A stretch of 38,196 nucleotides of DNA from Candidatus Auribacterota bacterium (lineage in GTDB: Bacteria > Auribacterota > Tritonobacteria > UBA1439), in assembly GCA_026392015.1 (NCBI GenBank), contig JAPLCW010000010.1, positions 1-38,196 on the forward strand, written 5' to 3'. Under the pieces are notes generated by a model. That model saw only the letters and a program-made list of their open reading frames with translations. It made no database searches and was not told the DNA's origin. Made by a program: the position numbers and the translations under genes. Of the stretch, positions 25,144 through 33,712 are shown piece after piece (position 1 is the first letter of the stretch; each line of letters starts with the position of its first letter).

Positions 25144-26208
25144 TCAGCCGCGGGTCATCGCGGGGATCGAGCGCCTTCCGATCAGCGCCCCGAACTCCTC
25201 GACGGCCTGCTCCACCAATGCCCGGGCTTGGAGGGCGGCGGCGGCTCGCCGGGGCTTCATCTCCGCCGACTTTCTTTCGACGTCTTTGAGAGCGGAAAAG
25301 ATTACCCCCTCGATGAGCGAGACGCGCGGATCCACATCAGGCGGCTCAGCGAGGTCCACAACGCAGAGCCGCCTTCCACTCCTCCGCTCCATGACCCCGC
25401 GCATATCAGCATCTGAGATAATTTCATGGGGCGCGCCCGTTGCCGTCACGAGAATGTCAACCTTCTCCAGCACCTCAAAAAAACGGCCGAAAGGAACGCT
25501 CTCGCCTGCGCATTCCCGGGCGACTGCCTGCGCGCTCTCGATCGATCTCGAAGAGAAACATATCCGATCGCACCCCATTGCAGAAAGGTGCCGCGCCACA
25601 AGCTTGCCCATCTGCCCGGCGCCGAGAATGAGCGCCTGCGCGCTGCGAAGACCCCCCAGACGCTCCGCGAGCATTCTGGCCGCCAGCGATGCAGTGGAGC
25701 AGACTCCTTCGTCGAGTCTCGTTCTTGTTCTGACCCTTTTCGATACGCAAAGGCAGGTCTGGAAAAGCCTGTTGAGCACCGCGCCGGTGCAGCCATTCTC
25801 GAGGGCGAGCCGGTAAGCGTCCTTTACCTGCGCCACAATCTGTTTTTCTCCGATAATGTTCGAATCGAGGCCGCACGCGACCGAGAAGAGGTGCCGGGCT
25901 ACATCAGTCCCCTCATAGCGGTTCAGCGATCCGGCAATCCCCTCCGGCGTGCAACCGTGCGCGTTCTTCAGATACTCGCCAATCAGACCCCGTGGATCCT
26001 CGCCTTCGCGCGCCACCAGATAGATCTCGAGGCGAAGGCAGGTGGGGAGGATGACGCACTCAAGGATACCGGGCACTTTTATGAGAGAGAGAAGGCTCTT
26101 CGGGAGATCATCCTTCGGCACAATGATCCTCCTCGGTATTTGGTGACCGCTGCTATTACACCTCTGGGAGAAACACACAATGTTCTTCTGCATATTCCCC
26201 TGGGGCAC
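25144..26208 (-). CDS. hemA: Divergent glutamyl-tRNA reductase
   Basis: Family enzyme reduces glutamyl-tRNA to glutamate-1-semialdehyde, the first step of C5 heme synthesis. It has 354 residues, against about 420 for typical HemA. The nucleophile C57 is kept, but its box reads LPTCLRLEIY instead of STCNRxE. The N-terminal GLNHKTAP signature is absent; the same place reads FSQRCNSSGHQIPRR. By contrast, H106 in ARHLFSVACGLDS, GEKQIVAQVKDAY (120-132) and the NADPH loop GAGQMGKL (196-203) are near-canonical. The C-terminal dimerisation helix appears shortened. It starts with GTG at 26208 (GAGGAGAGGGG upstream) or ATG at 26193. Placement between NO reductase and Rieske suggests heme supply for the heme proteins around it. 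It may be a second, specialised copy or a weakened one. Confidence 0.8.
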   Translation of the reverse strand: MPQGNMQKNIVCFSQRCNSSGHQIPRRIIVPKDDLPKSLLSLIKVPGILECVILPTCLRLEIYLVAREGEDPRGLIGEYLKNAHGCTPEGIAGSLNRYEGTDVARHLFSVACGLDSNIIGEKQIVAQVKDAYRLALENGCTGAVLNRLFQTCLCVSKRVRTRTRLDEGVCSTASLAARMLAERLGGLRSAQALILGAGQMGKLVARHLSAMGCDRICFSSRSIESAQAVARECAGESVPFGRFFEVLEKVDILVTATGAPHEIISDADMRGVMERRSGRRLCVVDLAEPPDVDPRVSLIEGVIFSALKDVERKSAEMKPRRAAAALQARALVEQAVEEFGALIGRRSIPAMTRG

Positions 26209-26286
26209 AACGCCCCTCTCCTCTTCGCGGAATAATGATCCGCCATTCCGGTATAGCGCCGGCTATCCAAAATAGCGTTTCCCTTC

Positions 26287-26446
26287 GGTGGTGGGTCAAT
26301 TATGGGATGTATATTGAAGGTATGTCATTCCTGCGAAAGCAGGAATCCAGATTCCATACTGGATCCCCGATCGAGTTTACACTGAACGCAGTCGAAGTGC
26401 AGGGATGACAATTGAACTCAATCCCCCCGAAATTAACTCACTACCC
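26287..26446. repeat. Nested palindromic element, copy B
   Basis: The left end GGTGGTGGGTCAATTATGGG and right end CCGAAATTAACTCACTACCC are imperfect reverse complements of the shared outer terminus. Inside is TGTCATTCCTGCGAAAGCAG, with the mirrored GCAGGGATGACA, i.e. the common GTCATTCC palindrome. The remaining 26209-26625 holds only a GC-rich hairpin (TTCCCCCATCTGAAGGGGGA, about 26478-26498) and no gene. Confidence 0.75.
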
Positions 26447-26625
26447 TCTCTTCCACTTTGTGTTGATACATACTCCTTTTCCCCCATCTGAAGGGGGAGA
26501 GATGGCCCTGCGTACCCCCACAAGGTGAAAAAGAGCCAAATAGCCAATTGAATATTACATAATACACAGCGATGCGGCAACTATCTCATTCCACTTTTTC
26601 CTGATCTTTTTCCACTTCCTGAACG

Positions 26626-28914
26626 CTATCGGACGCCGCCATTGGCGGCGACGCTCCTCATGCGCAGGTATGTTATCCCTGTTGCCATAAGGAGAGGGAT
26701 TATTCCCGCGACGATGAACACGGCATCCGCAGGCAGGCGGATCCAAAAGATAAAGTTCATGAGGGAAAGATTGAGAAATTCAGGACTCCTTGCATGCCAG
26801 TATCCGTTGGCCAGGACGTCCCGCAATTGAAGCACCCCGCCGGGGAAGAGGCTCATCGCCACCATCATCGCAAGGCCGATATTGAGGCCCCAGAACGACA
26901 CGCGCACGTATCTTTCCGTCCTCTTCCATACCGCATCCGTCGACACCTGCCGCAGCGCGAACACGACAAAGGAAATCGCCAGCATCCCGAAAACGCCCAT
27001 CAGCGCCGCATGGCCGTGGTTGGGCGTTAGCATGGTTCCGGCCTCGTAGTAGCTCACAATGGGCAGGTTGATCAGGAAACCGAATATGCCCGCGCCGACG
27101 AAGTTCCAGAACCCCACCGCCATGAGGAAATAGAACGTCCAGTTATGGGGGAATGAAGATCCCTTTACCCCGCCCTCTCGGCGGGTCAGGGTGATGAAGT
27201 CCCAGGCATCGAGTGTCAGAAGGATCAACGGCACGGGCTCCATCGCTGAAAACACGGATGAGAGCGCCATCGAAATGCCCGGCTGCCCCGTCCAATACCA
27301 GTGGTGCCCGGTCCCGATTATCCCGGAGCCGAGGAAGAGGATCGCGTCGAGGTAGATGATGCGTGCAGCCGTCTGCCTGGCGACCATGCCGAGCCTGAAG
27401 AAAAGGACGGCCACCATCACCGTGGCGAACAGCTCGAAGAAACCCTCCACCCAGAGGTGGATGATCCAGAAGCGCCAGGCATCCACCACCGTATAGGAGG
27501 TGGAGCTCCCGAAGAAAAAGGCGGGAAGATAAAAGACGGGGATGGCGAACGCCGCGCCGAGAAAGAGTATCGACATCTCACGCTTCTCCGGATCTTTCCT
27601 TGCCGGCCCGACCCCCCTCATCAGGAGAATCCCCCACAATGCCATGCCGATTGCAAGAAGCACCTGCCAGAAACGTCCCAGGTCAAGATATTCCCACCCC
27701 TGAAGCCCGATCCAGTACCAGAATTTCCCGGCATGCTGAAAGACAGCGGGCCATTCGCAGAGCAGGCTCCCGGCCACCACCACTCCCAGGACGCAAAAGA
27801 GAACAGTGATCCCCATCCGTTGACCGCGCGGCTCCCGCTCCCCCAATGAGGATGCGATAATCAATCCACCGCCCATGAAGCAGGTCGCGATCCAGAAGAT
27901 GCCCATCTGAAGATGCCAGGTGCGCGTGAGGTTGCTGGGGAAAATTCCGGAGAGATCGATCCCGTAAAAACTGGCCGGGTCAACCAGGTAGTGGGCGGTC
28001 ACCGCTCCGGCGAGCGCCTGCGCCAGAAAAAGGAACATGGCGACCAGAAAGAATTTGATGCTCGCCTTCTGGCTTTCCGTCGCTCCTTCCGGAAGCAACT
28101 GGGGCCGGGATCTCGCCCCCTCCCCGCGCCAGCCGAGGTACCTGAATCTTCCAAAGGAGAAAAGCACCGCTGCGGTCCCCGCCAGGAGCGCAATCAGGCT
28201 CAATGCGCTCCACAGCACCGCCCCGGGAGTGGGGCTGTTTCCCGCCAGCGGTTCGTAAGGAAAATTATTGGTGTACGAACAGGCTTCCCCAGGGCGCCTC
28301 GCGACGCTCGCCCACGCAGCCCATGCGAAAAAAGCCGTGAGCGTCCTTATCTCTTCGGGGTCTGCAATATATGCAGCGGGAAGGCCACGGTTATTCCTCG
28401 GCTGCGAGAAGAACTCTTTCCACTTCCCTATCTGAGTGCGATACGAGCCCGCCTCCGGACCGGTGAAGGTGAGGATCTCCCTGTCCGGATCATAGCGGTT
28501 CCCCTTGAGGAGCTCCCGCGCCTGGGAGAGCACCGTGTACCGCTCGGCATCGCTTATTTGATCCGCCCCCCTGTCATAGCTCTTCCTGGAAAGCGCATCG
28601 CAGGAATCGACTGCCAGGTCGTGGAGGTACTGTGCGGCATAATCCGGCCCGAGATATCCTCCATGCCCCCATATGCTGCCATTCTCCATCAGCGCGTGTT
28701 TCAGAAATACCTGCTGGCCGGAACGGATGTCGTCGCCGGTGAACAGCGTTCCGCCCGACTCCGTGACGACCACGCGGGGAACCGGAGGAGCGGCGCGGTA
28801 GGCATTCGCGGACATATAGATGAGGACTGCAAACCCTCCCACTACCGTGATGAGAGTACCCCTCCGCCACCAGGGGGAAAGCTCGGTTGTGATAAAGGAA
28901 TCTTCCCGGCTCAT
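26626..28914 (-). CDS. norZ: Quinol-dependent nitric oxide reductase
   Basis: Reduces 2 NO to N2O in the membrane, taking electrons from quinol without cytochrome c. It has 762 residues: a TM helix (about 18-36), a periplasmic cytochrome-c-like domain lacking heme motifs (about 40-225), then about twelve TM helices. Fe_B ligands H486, H537 and H538 with E490, and the conserved E559, keep exactly the spacing known from cNOR and Geobacillus qNOR. Heme histidines H334 (TWHLQ) and H633/H635 (NHGHAALMG) are present. The quinol-site HxxxE is H308-x3-D312 with F316, a conservative change. These argue for true NO reduction rather than NO dismutation. GAGGA precedes the ATG. A palindromic element lies just upstream, replacing any obvious FNR- or NsrR-like site. 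Confidence 0.93.
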   Translation of the reverse strand: MSREDSFITTELSPWWRRGTLITVVGGFAVLIYMSANAYRAAPPVPRVVVTESGGTLFTGDDIRSGQQVFLKHALMENGSIWGHGGYLGPDYAAQYLHDLAVDSCDALSRKSYDRGADQISDAERYTVLSQARELLKGNRYDPDREILTFTGPEAGSYRTQIGKWKEFFSQPRNNRGLPAAYIADPEEIRTLTAFFAWAAWASVARRPGEACSYTNNFPYEPLAGNSPTPGAVLWSALSLIALLAGTAAVLFSFGRFRYLGWRGEGARSRPQLLPEGATESQKASIKFFLVAMFLFLAQALAGAVTAHYLVDPASFYGIDLSGIFPSNLTRTWHLQMGIFWIATCFMGGGLIIASSLGEREPRGQRMGITVLFCVLGVVVAGSLLCEWPAVFQHAGKFWYWIGLQGWEYLDLGRFWQVLLAIGMALWGILLMRGVGPARKDPEKREMSILFLGAAFAIPVFYLPAFFFGSSTSYTVVDAWRFWIIHLWVEGFFELFATVMVAVLFFRLGMVARQTAARIIYLDAILFLGSGIIGTGHHWYWTGQPGISMALSSVFSAMEPVPLILLTLDAWDFITLTRREGGVKGSSFPHNWTFYFLMAVGFWNFVGAGIFGFLINLPIVSYYEAGTMLTPNHGHAALMGVFGMLAISFVVFALRQVSTDAVWKRTERYVRVSFWGLNIGLAMMVAMSLFPGGVLQLRDVLANGYWHARSPEFLNLSLMNFIFWIRLPADAVFIVAGIIPLLMATGITYLRMRSVAANGGVR

Positions 28915-28936
28915 TTGTCAATCCTCTTCAAAAGTC

Positions 28937-29084
28937 GGTAGTGGGTCAGTTTTAGGAGCATTCATTTGATCGGGGTTCGATTTATCGAACCCGGGCGTGA
29001 TAAATCTTGTCCTGAGCTTGCTGAAGGATCACGCCCCTACAACATAAAATAAATTATACCCTTAGTCGAATTGACCCGTTACCC
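28937..29084. repeat. Nested palindromic element, copy C
   Basis: The left end GGTAGTGGGTCAGTTTTAGG and right end GAATTGACCCGTTACCC are reverse complements. The interior (28971-29040) holds CGGGGTTCGATTTATCGAACCC, then GGGCGTGATAAATC..GATCACGCCC enclosing CCTGAGCTTGCTGAAGG, ending CCCCTAC. It starts 23 bases upstream of the NO reductase gene. Confidence 0.75.
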
Positions 29085-29113
29085 GAAAGTCCCCCTGTCC
29101 CCCCCGATAGAGG

Positions 29114-31510
29114 TTAAGGGGTTCCCCACCGCCAGTTCAGTACCTCCGGAAGCTCCTCGTCATGCGCACGTATATACGACTGGTGCACGGTCAATCTCTC
29201 ACTGAAGCCGTCGATGACATCCCCGGCGCGCGCCTGAAGTCTCGTGCTGCGCGTGAGGGCGGCGATGGCGAGATGAAAGCGGCTCATCTTGTTGAGCACC
29301 AGCATGTCGAACGGCGTGGTGGTGCGGCCTTCCTCGATGTAACCGTGCACATGAAACCGCTGCGGATTGGGGCGATGATGTATCAGCTCGTGAATGACTC
29401 TCGGATATCCGTGAAAGGCGAATATGACCGGCCTGTCCTCCGTGAACAGTTCCACAAAGATAGATTTATCAAGACCGTGCGGATGGTCGTCTTTCGATAT
29501 GAGGGTGAAAAGGTCCACGACGTTCACCACACGCACCCTGATCTCCGGAAGGGCGCGCCTCAGCAGCCAGGCGGCCGCAAGCGTTTCCTCCGTCGGCACA
29601 TCGCCCGCCGATGCCAGAATGACGTCGGGATCGCCTCCATCATTGCTTGCCCACTGCCACACCGATGCGCCCCGCGCGCAATGCTCCCTCGCCGCGTCCA
29701 TCGCAAGCCACAGGGGATTCATCTTCTTTGACGCAACGATCAGGTTTACGTAGTTCCGGCTCCTCAGGCAGTGATCCATAATGGAGAGGAGACAGTTCGC
29801 GTCGGGCGGAAGATAGATCCGCGCCACGGAGCTTTTCTTGTTCACGACGTTATCAATAAAGCTCGGCACCTGATGGGTGTAGCCGTTGTGATCCTGCTGC
29901 CAGACGTGAGAGGTGAGGAGGTAGTTGAGCGAGGAGAGCGGTTTTCTCCACGGCGTTTCACTCGAGACCTTGAGCCACTTGGCGTACTGGTTGAGCATCG
30001 AATCGACGATCGGAATGAAGGCCTCGTAGCACGCGAAGAGCCCATGCCGGCCGGTGAGGAGATAGCCCTCCAGCCAGCCTTCGCAGGTGTGCTCGCTCAG
30101 GATCTCCATGACCCTCCCTCCGCGCGAGAGGAATTCATCGGTCTTCACCAGGGGCCACTCGAAGGCGCGGCTGGTGGCTTCGAATATCTTCTCCATGCGA
30201 TTGGAGGTGGTCTCATCCGGGCAGAAGAATCTGAAATTCCCTGCCTCCGCATTCTCACGGAAAACATCACGCAGGAACTCGGCTACCACGCGCGTCCCCT
30301 CCGCATCCACGGCGCCGGGGGAAGGCACGTCGACCGCGTAGCCCGCAAAGTCAGGGAGACGGAGGGGGACCATCAGCGCCCCGCCGTCGGCATGGGGATT
30401 CATGCCGATTCTCCGTTCCTTACGCGGACAGACGGAGGTCACCGCGGTTGCCGGTTGCCCCTCCGCGTCGAAAAGCTCCTCGGGGCGGTAACTGCGCAGC
30501 CATGCCTCCACCGCCTTTAGGTGTGCGGGATTTGTGGCCGGATCCATGATCGGCACCTGATGGGAGTGATATGTGCCCTCGATCGGGACTCCGTCCAGAC
30601 TTTTCGGGCCGGTCCATCCTTTCGGGGTTCGAAGTATGATCATCGGCCAGGCGGGACGCGGAGGTATTTTGTCGGAGCATGCCTTTCCCCTGATGCCGCG
30701 AATCGCCCCGTATGCCCAATCCATCGCATGCCACAACCCCTTGTGCACCGGATATGGATCGTCTCCCGATACGATACGGACCATGTAGCCGTAGCCGGAA
30801 AAGAGCCGCTTGAGTTCCTCATCCGACATGCGCCCCATCAGCGCCGGGCCGGAGAGCTTGTATCCGTTCAGATGCAAAATGGGGAGGACGGCACCAGAAG
30901 TACAGGGATCGAGATATTTGCCGGAATGCCACGCCGCGGCGAGCGGTCCCGTCTCCGCTTCTCCGTCGCCTATGATACAGGCCACGATAAGATCGGGATT
31001 GTCCATCGCGGCCCCGAAGGCGTGTGACAGGCTGTAGCCGAGCTCGCCCCCCTCATGTATCATGCCCGGCGTCCCCGGGAAGAGATGGCTGGGCATTCCC
31101 CCCGGCCAGGAGAACTCGCGCTCCAGGCGCCTCAGACCGGCCAGGTCGAGCGTAAGATTGGGGTAATAGTCGGCCAACGTAGCCTCAAGATAGAGGTTCG
31201 CGAGAATGGCGGGCGCGCCATGCCCCGGCCCCACAATAAGCAGGATTGAAGCGTCCGTATCCTGTATGAGACGGTTGAGGTGGGCATAAATCAGATTAAG
31301 CCCCGGTTGTGTTCCCCAGTGCCCGAGCAGGCGCGGCTTTATATGTTCCGGCGCGAGTGGCTCCCGCAGTAGCGGATTGTCTTTCAGATAGAGCTGTGCG
31401 GCGCCGAGGAAGTTGGCGGCCCGCCAGTATGCATGGACGCGCTCCAGCCGATCCTCGGGAATTGTGCCTGCATCAACCATTTTGTCTCTCTTTTCTTCCG
31501 CCGCTTTCAT
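29114..31510 (-). CDS. xfp: Phosphoketolase (xylulose-5-P / fructose-6-P)
   Basis: Splits xylulose-5-P (and often fructose-6-P) with phosphate into acetyl-phosphate plus glyceraldehyde-3-P (or erythrose-4-P), using thiamine diphosphate. It has 798 residues, full length. Visible features are H64 in GHWGT, GPGHGAP (94-100), the TPP/Mg motif GDGEAETGP (181-189) with N215 and the C-terminal transketolase-like half. The protein is colinear with known XFP. The ATG follows GGAAGGAG. It lies 46 bases downstream of glycogen phosphorylase, which implies co-transcription. Acetyl-phosphate could feed acetate kinase or phosphotransacetylase, not seen in this window. Confidence 0.96.
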   Translation of the reverse strand: MKAAEEKRDKMVDAGTIPEDRLERVHAYWRAANFLGAAQLYLKDNPLLREPLAPEHIKPRLLGHWGTQPGLNLIYAHLNRLIQDTDASILLIVGPGHGAPAILANLYLEATLADYYPNLTLDLAGLRRLEREFSWPGGMPSHLFPGTPGMIHEGGELGYSLSHAFGAAMDNPDLIVACIIGDGEAETGPLAAAWHSGKYLDPCTSGAVLPILHLNGYKLSGPALMGRMSDEELKRLFSGYGYMVRIVSGDDPYPVHKGLWHAMDWAYGAIRGIRGKACSDKIPPRPAWPMIILRTPKGWTGPKSLDGVPIEGTYHSHQVPIMDPATNPAHLKAVEAWLRSYRPEELFDAEGQPATAVTSVCPRKERRIGMNPHADGGALMVPLRLPDFAGYAVDVPSPGAVDAEGTRVVAEFLRDVFRENAEAGNFRFFCPDETTSNRMEKIFEATSRAFEWPLVKTDEFLSRGGRVMEILSEHTCEGWLEGYLLTGRHGLFACYEAFIPIVDSMLNQYAKWLKVSSETPWRKPLSSLNYLLTSHVWQQDHNGYTHQVPSFIDNVVNKKSSVARIYLPPDANCLLSIMDHCLRSRNYVNLIVASKKMNPLWLAMDAAREHCARGASVWQWASNDGGDPDVILASAGDVPTEETLAAAWLLRRALPEIRVRVVNVVDLFTLISKDDHPHGLDKSIFVELFTEDRPVIFAFHGYPRVIHELIHHRPNPQRFHVHGYIEEGRTTTPFDMLVLNKMSRFHLAIAALTRSTRLQARAGDVIDGFSERLTVHQSYIRAHDEELPEVLNWRWGTP

Positions 31511-31556
31511 TTCCTGCTCCTTCCACCGGGGGACAGATCGCCGTTGTGCGCACCGC

Positions 31557-33299
31557 CTAATCCAGGTATGCTTTCAGAACATATTGCAGAACCATGCGGT
31601 TCGTGTTAAAGAAAGAGCCGTTGATAGCGATCGTGTGCCGCATCACGGTAGTCCAGCTCTGACAATCATGGTAAAACATCGGAAGTATCGTTTTCTCCAG
31701 CTTCTCGTAGAGAGAATCTGCGTTTCTTTCGTCGATGCCCTTTTCTTCATGAGCCGCACCGATCGACCATCCCGTCAGTCCCTCGATGCATCCCTCGATC
31801 CACCAGCCGTCCAGGATGCTGAGGCTCGGAATGCCGTTATGCGCTGCTTTCATACCGGACGTACCCGAGGCCTCTTTCGGTTTTTGAGGAGTATTGAGCC
31901 ACAGATCAACCCCGGAAATAAGCATCTTGGCCAACTCCATGTCGTAATTCTGCAGATAGACTATCTTGATCCGGTCCTTCAGCCGATGGGAGACGGAAAC
32001 TATTTTCTTGATAATCTCTTTTCCCGGCCAATCTTGCGGATGGGCCTTCCCGGCAAATACGAACTGAATCTTTCCCACATCCTTATGAATGGAGAGTAAT
32101 CTGTCGACATTTAAAAATATTAAATCCGCGCGCTTGTAGGCGGTGGCCCGCCGCGCAAACCCGATGGTAAGGGTTTTGTAGTCCATGCCGGCGCCGGTCT
32201 CAGCGTTCACACAATCGACCAGCTTATTCTTTGCCTCCTGGTGCGCGCTCCAGATCTCCTCTCCGGGGATGCTGAGGGCGTTGCGCAAACTGAACGGATC
32301 GCTCTTCCATCCGACCATGTACTTGTCATAGAGCTTCTTAAAGCTATCGCAAACCCAGGTGGCCGAGTGAACCCCATTGGTGATGGAGTCGATGTGGTAC
32401 CCGGGAAACATCTCGCGGGATATGATGCCGTGCTCTTTAGCGACGCCGTTCTCATAATGACTGACGTTGAGACCGAGACGCGTCATGTTGAGACGGTCCT
32501 CGCCCCCCAACTTTTCGAGCAGGGAGAAATCGATAAAATCCCCCAGGACGCGTCCCACCAGGTCGTACGAGAACTGATCCTGTCCGGCGGGGACCGGGGT
32601 GTGTGTGGTGAAGACACACATCCTCCTCACCCCATCGATATCCCACCCGGGCCCCCCCTCCGCCTTCCTTTCGTTCAAGAGCTCGAGCGCAAGCAGACTC
32701 GAATGCCCTTCGTTCATGTGATAGCGGATGAGGCTTCGATATCCTAACTGTTTCAGCATTCGCACGCCACCGATCCCAAGAATTATTTCCTGCGCGAGCC
32801 GATACCGTTCGTCACCGCCGTAGAGATAATACGTAAGGCTGCGGTCATAGTCGTTGTTCCCTTCGATATCGGCATCCAGGAACAGAATCGGAATCTTATA
32901 CCCGCTGACGCCTTTGGCCCGGTATTCCCATGATTGAATCACCACGTTCCTATTTTCTATTGTGACACTCACCTTTTGAGGCAATAGCCGTAAATAATCC
33001 GCCGGGTCCCACGGGCATGCGAGTTCGGACTGATTCCCGTTCGCGTCGAGTTTCTGACAGAAATATCCTTTCTTATACAGCAGGCTGACCGCCACGAGGG
33101 GCACCTTCAGATCTGCGCAGGACCGTATCATATCGGCTGCCAGGACCCCCAGGCCGCCGCTATAGGTTGGCATTTTGGGCTCGATACCTATTTCCATGGA
33201 AAAATAGGCTATTTCCCTCTCGGGCTCTCTCGATCGGGTCTTGGTTGAACTCATTGATTGCGAACGGGTAACCAATTTGGCCTTCATTGACAGACTCAC
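31557..33299 (-). CDS. glgP: Alpha-glucan (glycogen) phosphorylase, short form
   Basis: Releases glucose-1-phosphate from glycogen or maltodextrin. It has 580 residues, the short GT35 type lacking much of the regulatory N-terminus of classical 800-residue enzymes. Near the start EIAYFSMEIGIEP and PTYSGGLGVLAAD are typical. The pyridoxal-phosphate lysine is K484 in EASGTSGMKAAHNG. GWWIEG follows at about 498-503. It begins with GTG at 33299, with AAGGGA upstream at slightly long spacing; the first ~25 residues are Ser/Lys/Arg-rich and poorly conserved, so a start a few codons later is possible. It is followed closely by phosphoketolase and preceded by the oxidative pentose phosphate genes, linking storage glucan to that pathway. 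Confidence 0.93.
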   Translation of the reverse strand: MSLSMKAKLVTRSQSMSSTKTRSREPEREIAYFSMEIGIEPKMPTYSGGLGVLAADMIRSCADLKVPLVAVSLLYKKGYFCQKLDANGNQSELACPWDPADYLRLLPQKVSVTIENRNVVIQSWEYRAKGVSGYKIPILFLDADIEGNNDYDRSLTYYLYGGDERYRLAQEIILGIGGVRMLKQLGYRSLIRYHMNEGHSSLLALELLNERKAEGGPGWDIDGVRRMCVFTTHTPVPAGQDQFSYDLVGRVLGDFIDFSLLEKLGGEDRLNMTRLGLNVSHYENGVAKEHGIISREMFPGYHIDSITNGVHSATWVCDSFKKLYDKYMVGWKSDPFSLRNALSIPGEEIWSAHQEAKNKLVDCVNAETGAGMDYKTLTIGFARRATAYKRADLIFLNVDRLLSIHKDVGKIQFVFAGKAHPQDWPGKEIIKKIVSVSHRLKDRIKIVYLQNYDMELAKMLISGVDLWLNTPQKPKEASGTSGMKAAHNGIPSLSILDGWWIEGCIEGLTGWSIGAAHEEKGIDERNADSLYEKLEKTILPMFYHDCQSWTTVMRHTIAINGSFFNTNRMVLQYVLKAYLD

Positions 33300-33326
33300 T
33301 TTCGGGTTCCCTTCACCTTCGTGTGT

Positions 33327-33391
33327 GTAACCGTAGTTATGCCCTCTCCCCTTTGAAGAGGGGAGGGCGGGAGGGGAATAACTACGGTTAC
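33327..33391. repeat. Nested palindrome: GTAACCGTAGTTAT arms around a GC-rich hairpin
   Basis: The arms 33327-33340 and 33378-33391 are perfect 14-base reverse complements. Between them sits CCCTCTCCCCTTTGAAGAGG followed by GGAGGG, another hairpin. This lies in the pgl-glgP spacer. Further on, 33393-33445 has 'AAGTTTAAGGTGTAAG' and 'TTTAAACTTTACACTT' arms, and 33464-33500 another GC-rich hairpin. No gene occurs in 33300-33712. Confidence 0.7.
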
Positions 33392-33512
33392 AAGTTTAAG
33401 GTGTAAGGTTAAAAATTCAATATATTAAACTTTAAACTTTACACTTTTGGCTGTAGTTAACACCCCCACCCTCGCCCTCCCCCCTTCACAGGGGAAGGGG
33501 ATGGAGAAATTA

Positions 33513-33648
33513 GGTAATGGGTCAGTCTTGGGGGGTATCCCTTTCACTTGTCATCCCCGCGAAAGCGGGGATCCACTATGAAACCTGGATTCCTGCTTTC
33601 GCAGGAATGACATATTAAGCAATGTACCCCCCATAAGTGACCCCTTAC
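33513..33648. repeat. Nested palindromic element, copy D
   Basis: The left end GGTAATGGGTCAGTCTTGGG and right end CCATAAGTGACCCCTTAC are imperfect reverse complements, each next to a six-G or six-C run. The interior has GTCATCCCCGCGAAAGCGGG with a second arm TTCCTGCTTTCGCAGGAATG. The inner palindrome therefore matches that in copy B, while the outer ends match copies A-C. From about 33662 the sequence changes to 'TTGCTTACGGCTTACAACTT' words that run up to the pgl stop codon. Confidence 0.8.
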
Positions 33649-33712
33649 GAAATTAGACTATTTTTTCTTGCTTACGGCTTACAACTTACTGCTTATAGCT
33701 TACTGCTTATCG

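Noticed and set aside
26626-28914. NO dismutase (oxygen-forming) instead of NO reductase
   Set aside because: The Fe_B His and Glu positions and the H-x3-D/F quinol site are all present. From memory, dismutase candidates differ at these positions. The protein therefore fits a respiratory qNOR.
27913-28941. 342-codon plus-strand reading frame
   Set aside because: It is antisense to the NO reductase N-terminal half and has the low-complexity Arg/Pro composition of a shadow frame.
28937-28990. FNR- or NO-sensor operator upstream of the NO reductase
   Set aside because: TTGATCGGGG and GTGATAAATC look FNR-like at first, but they are parts of the nested palindromic repeat and lack proper dyad spacing.
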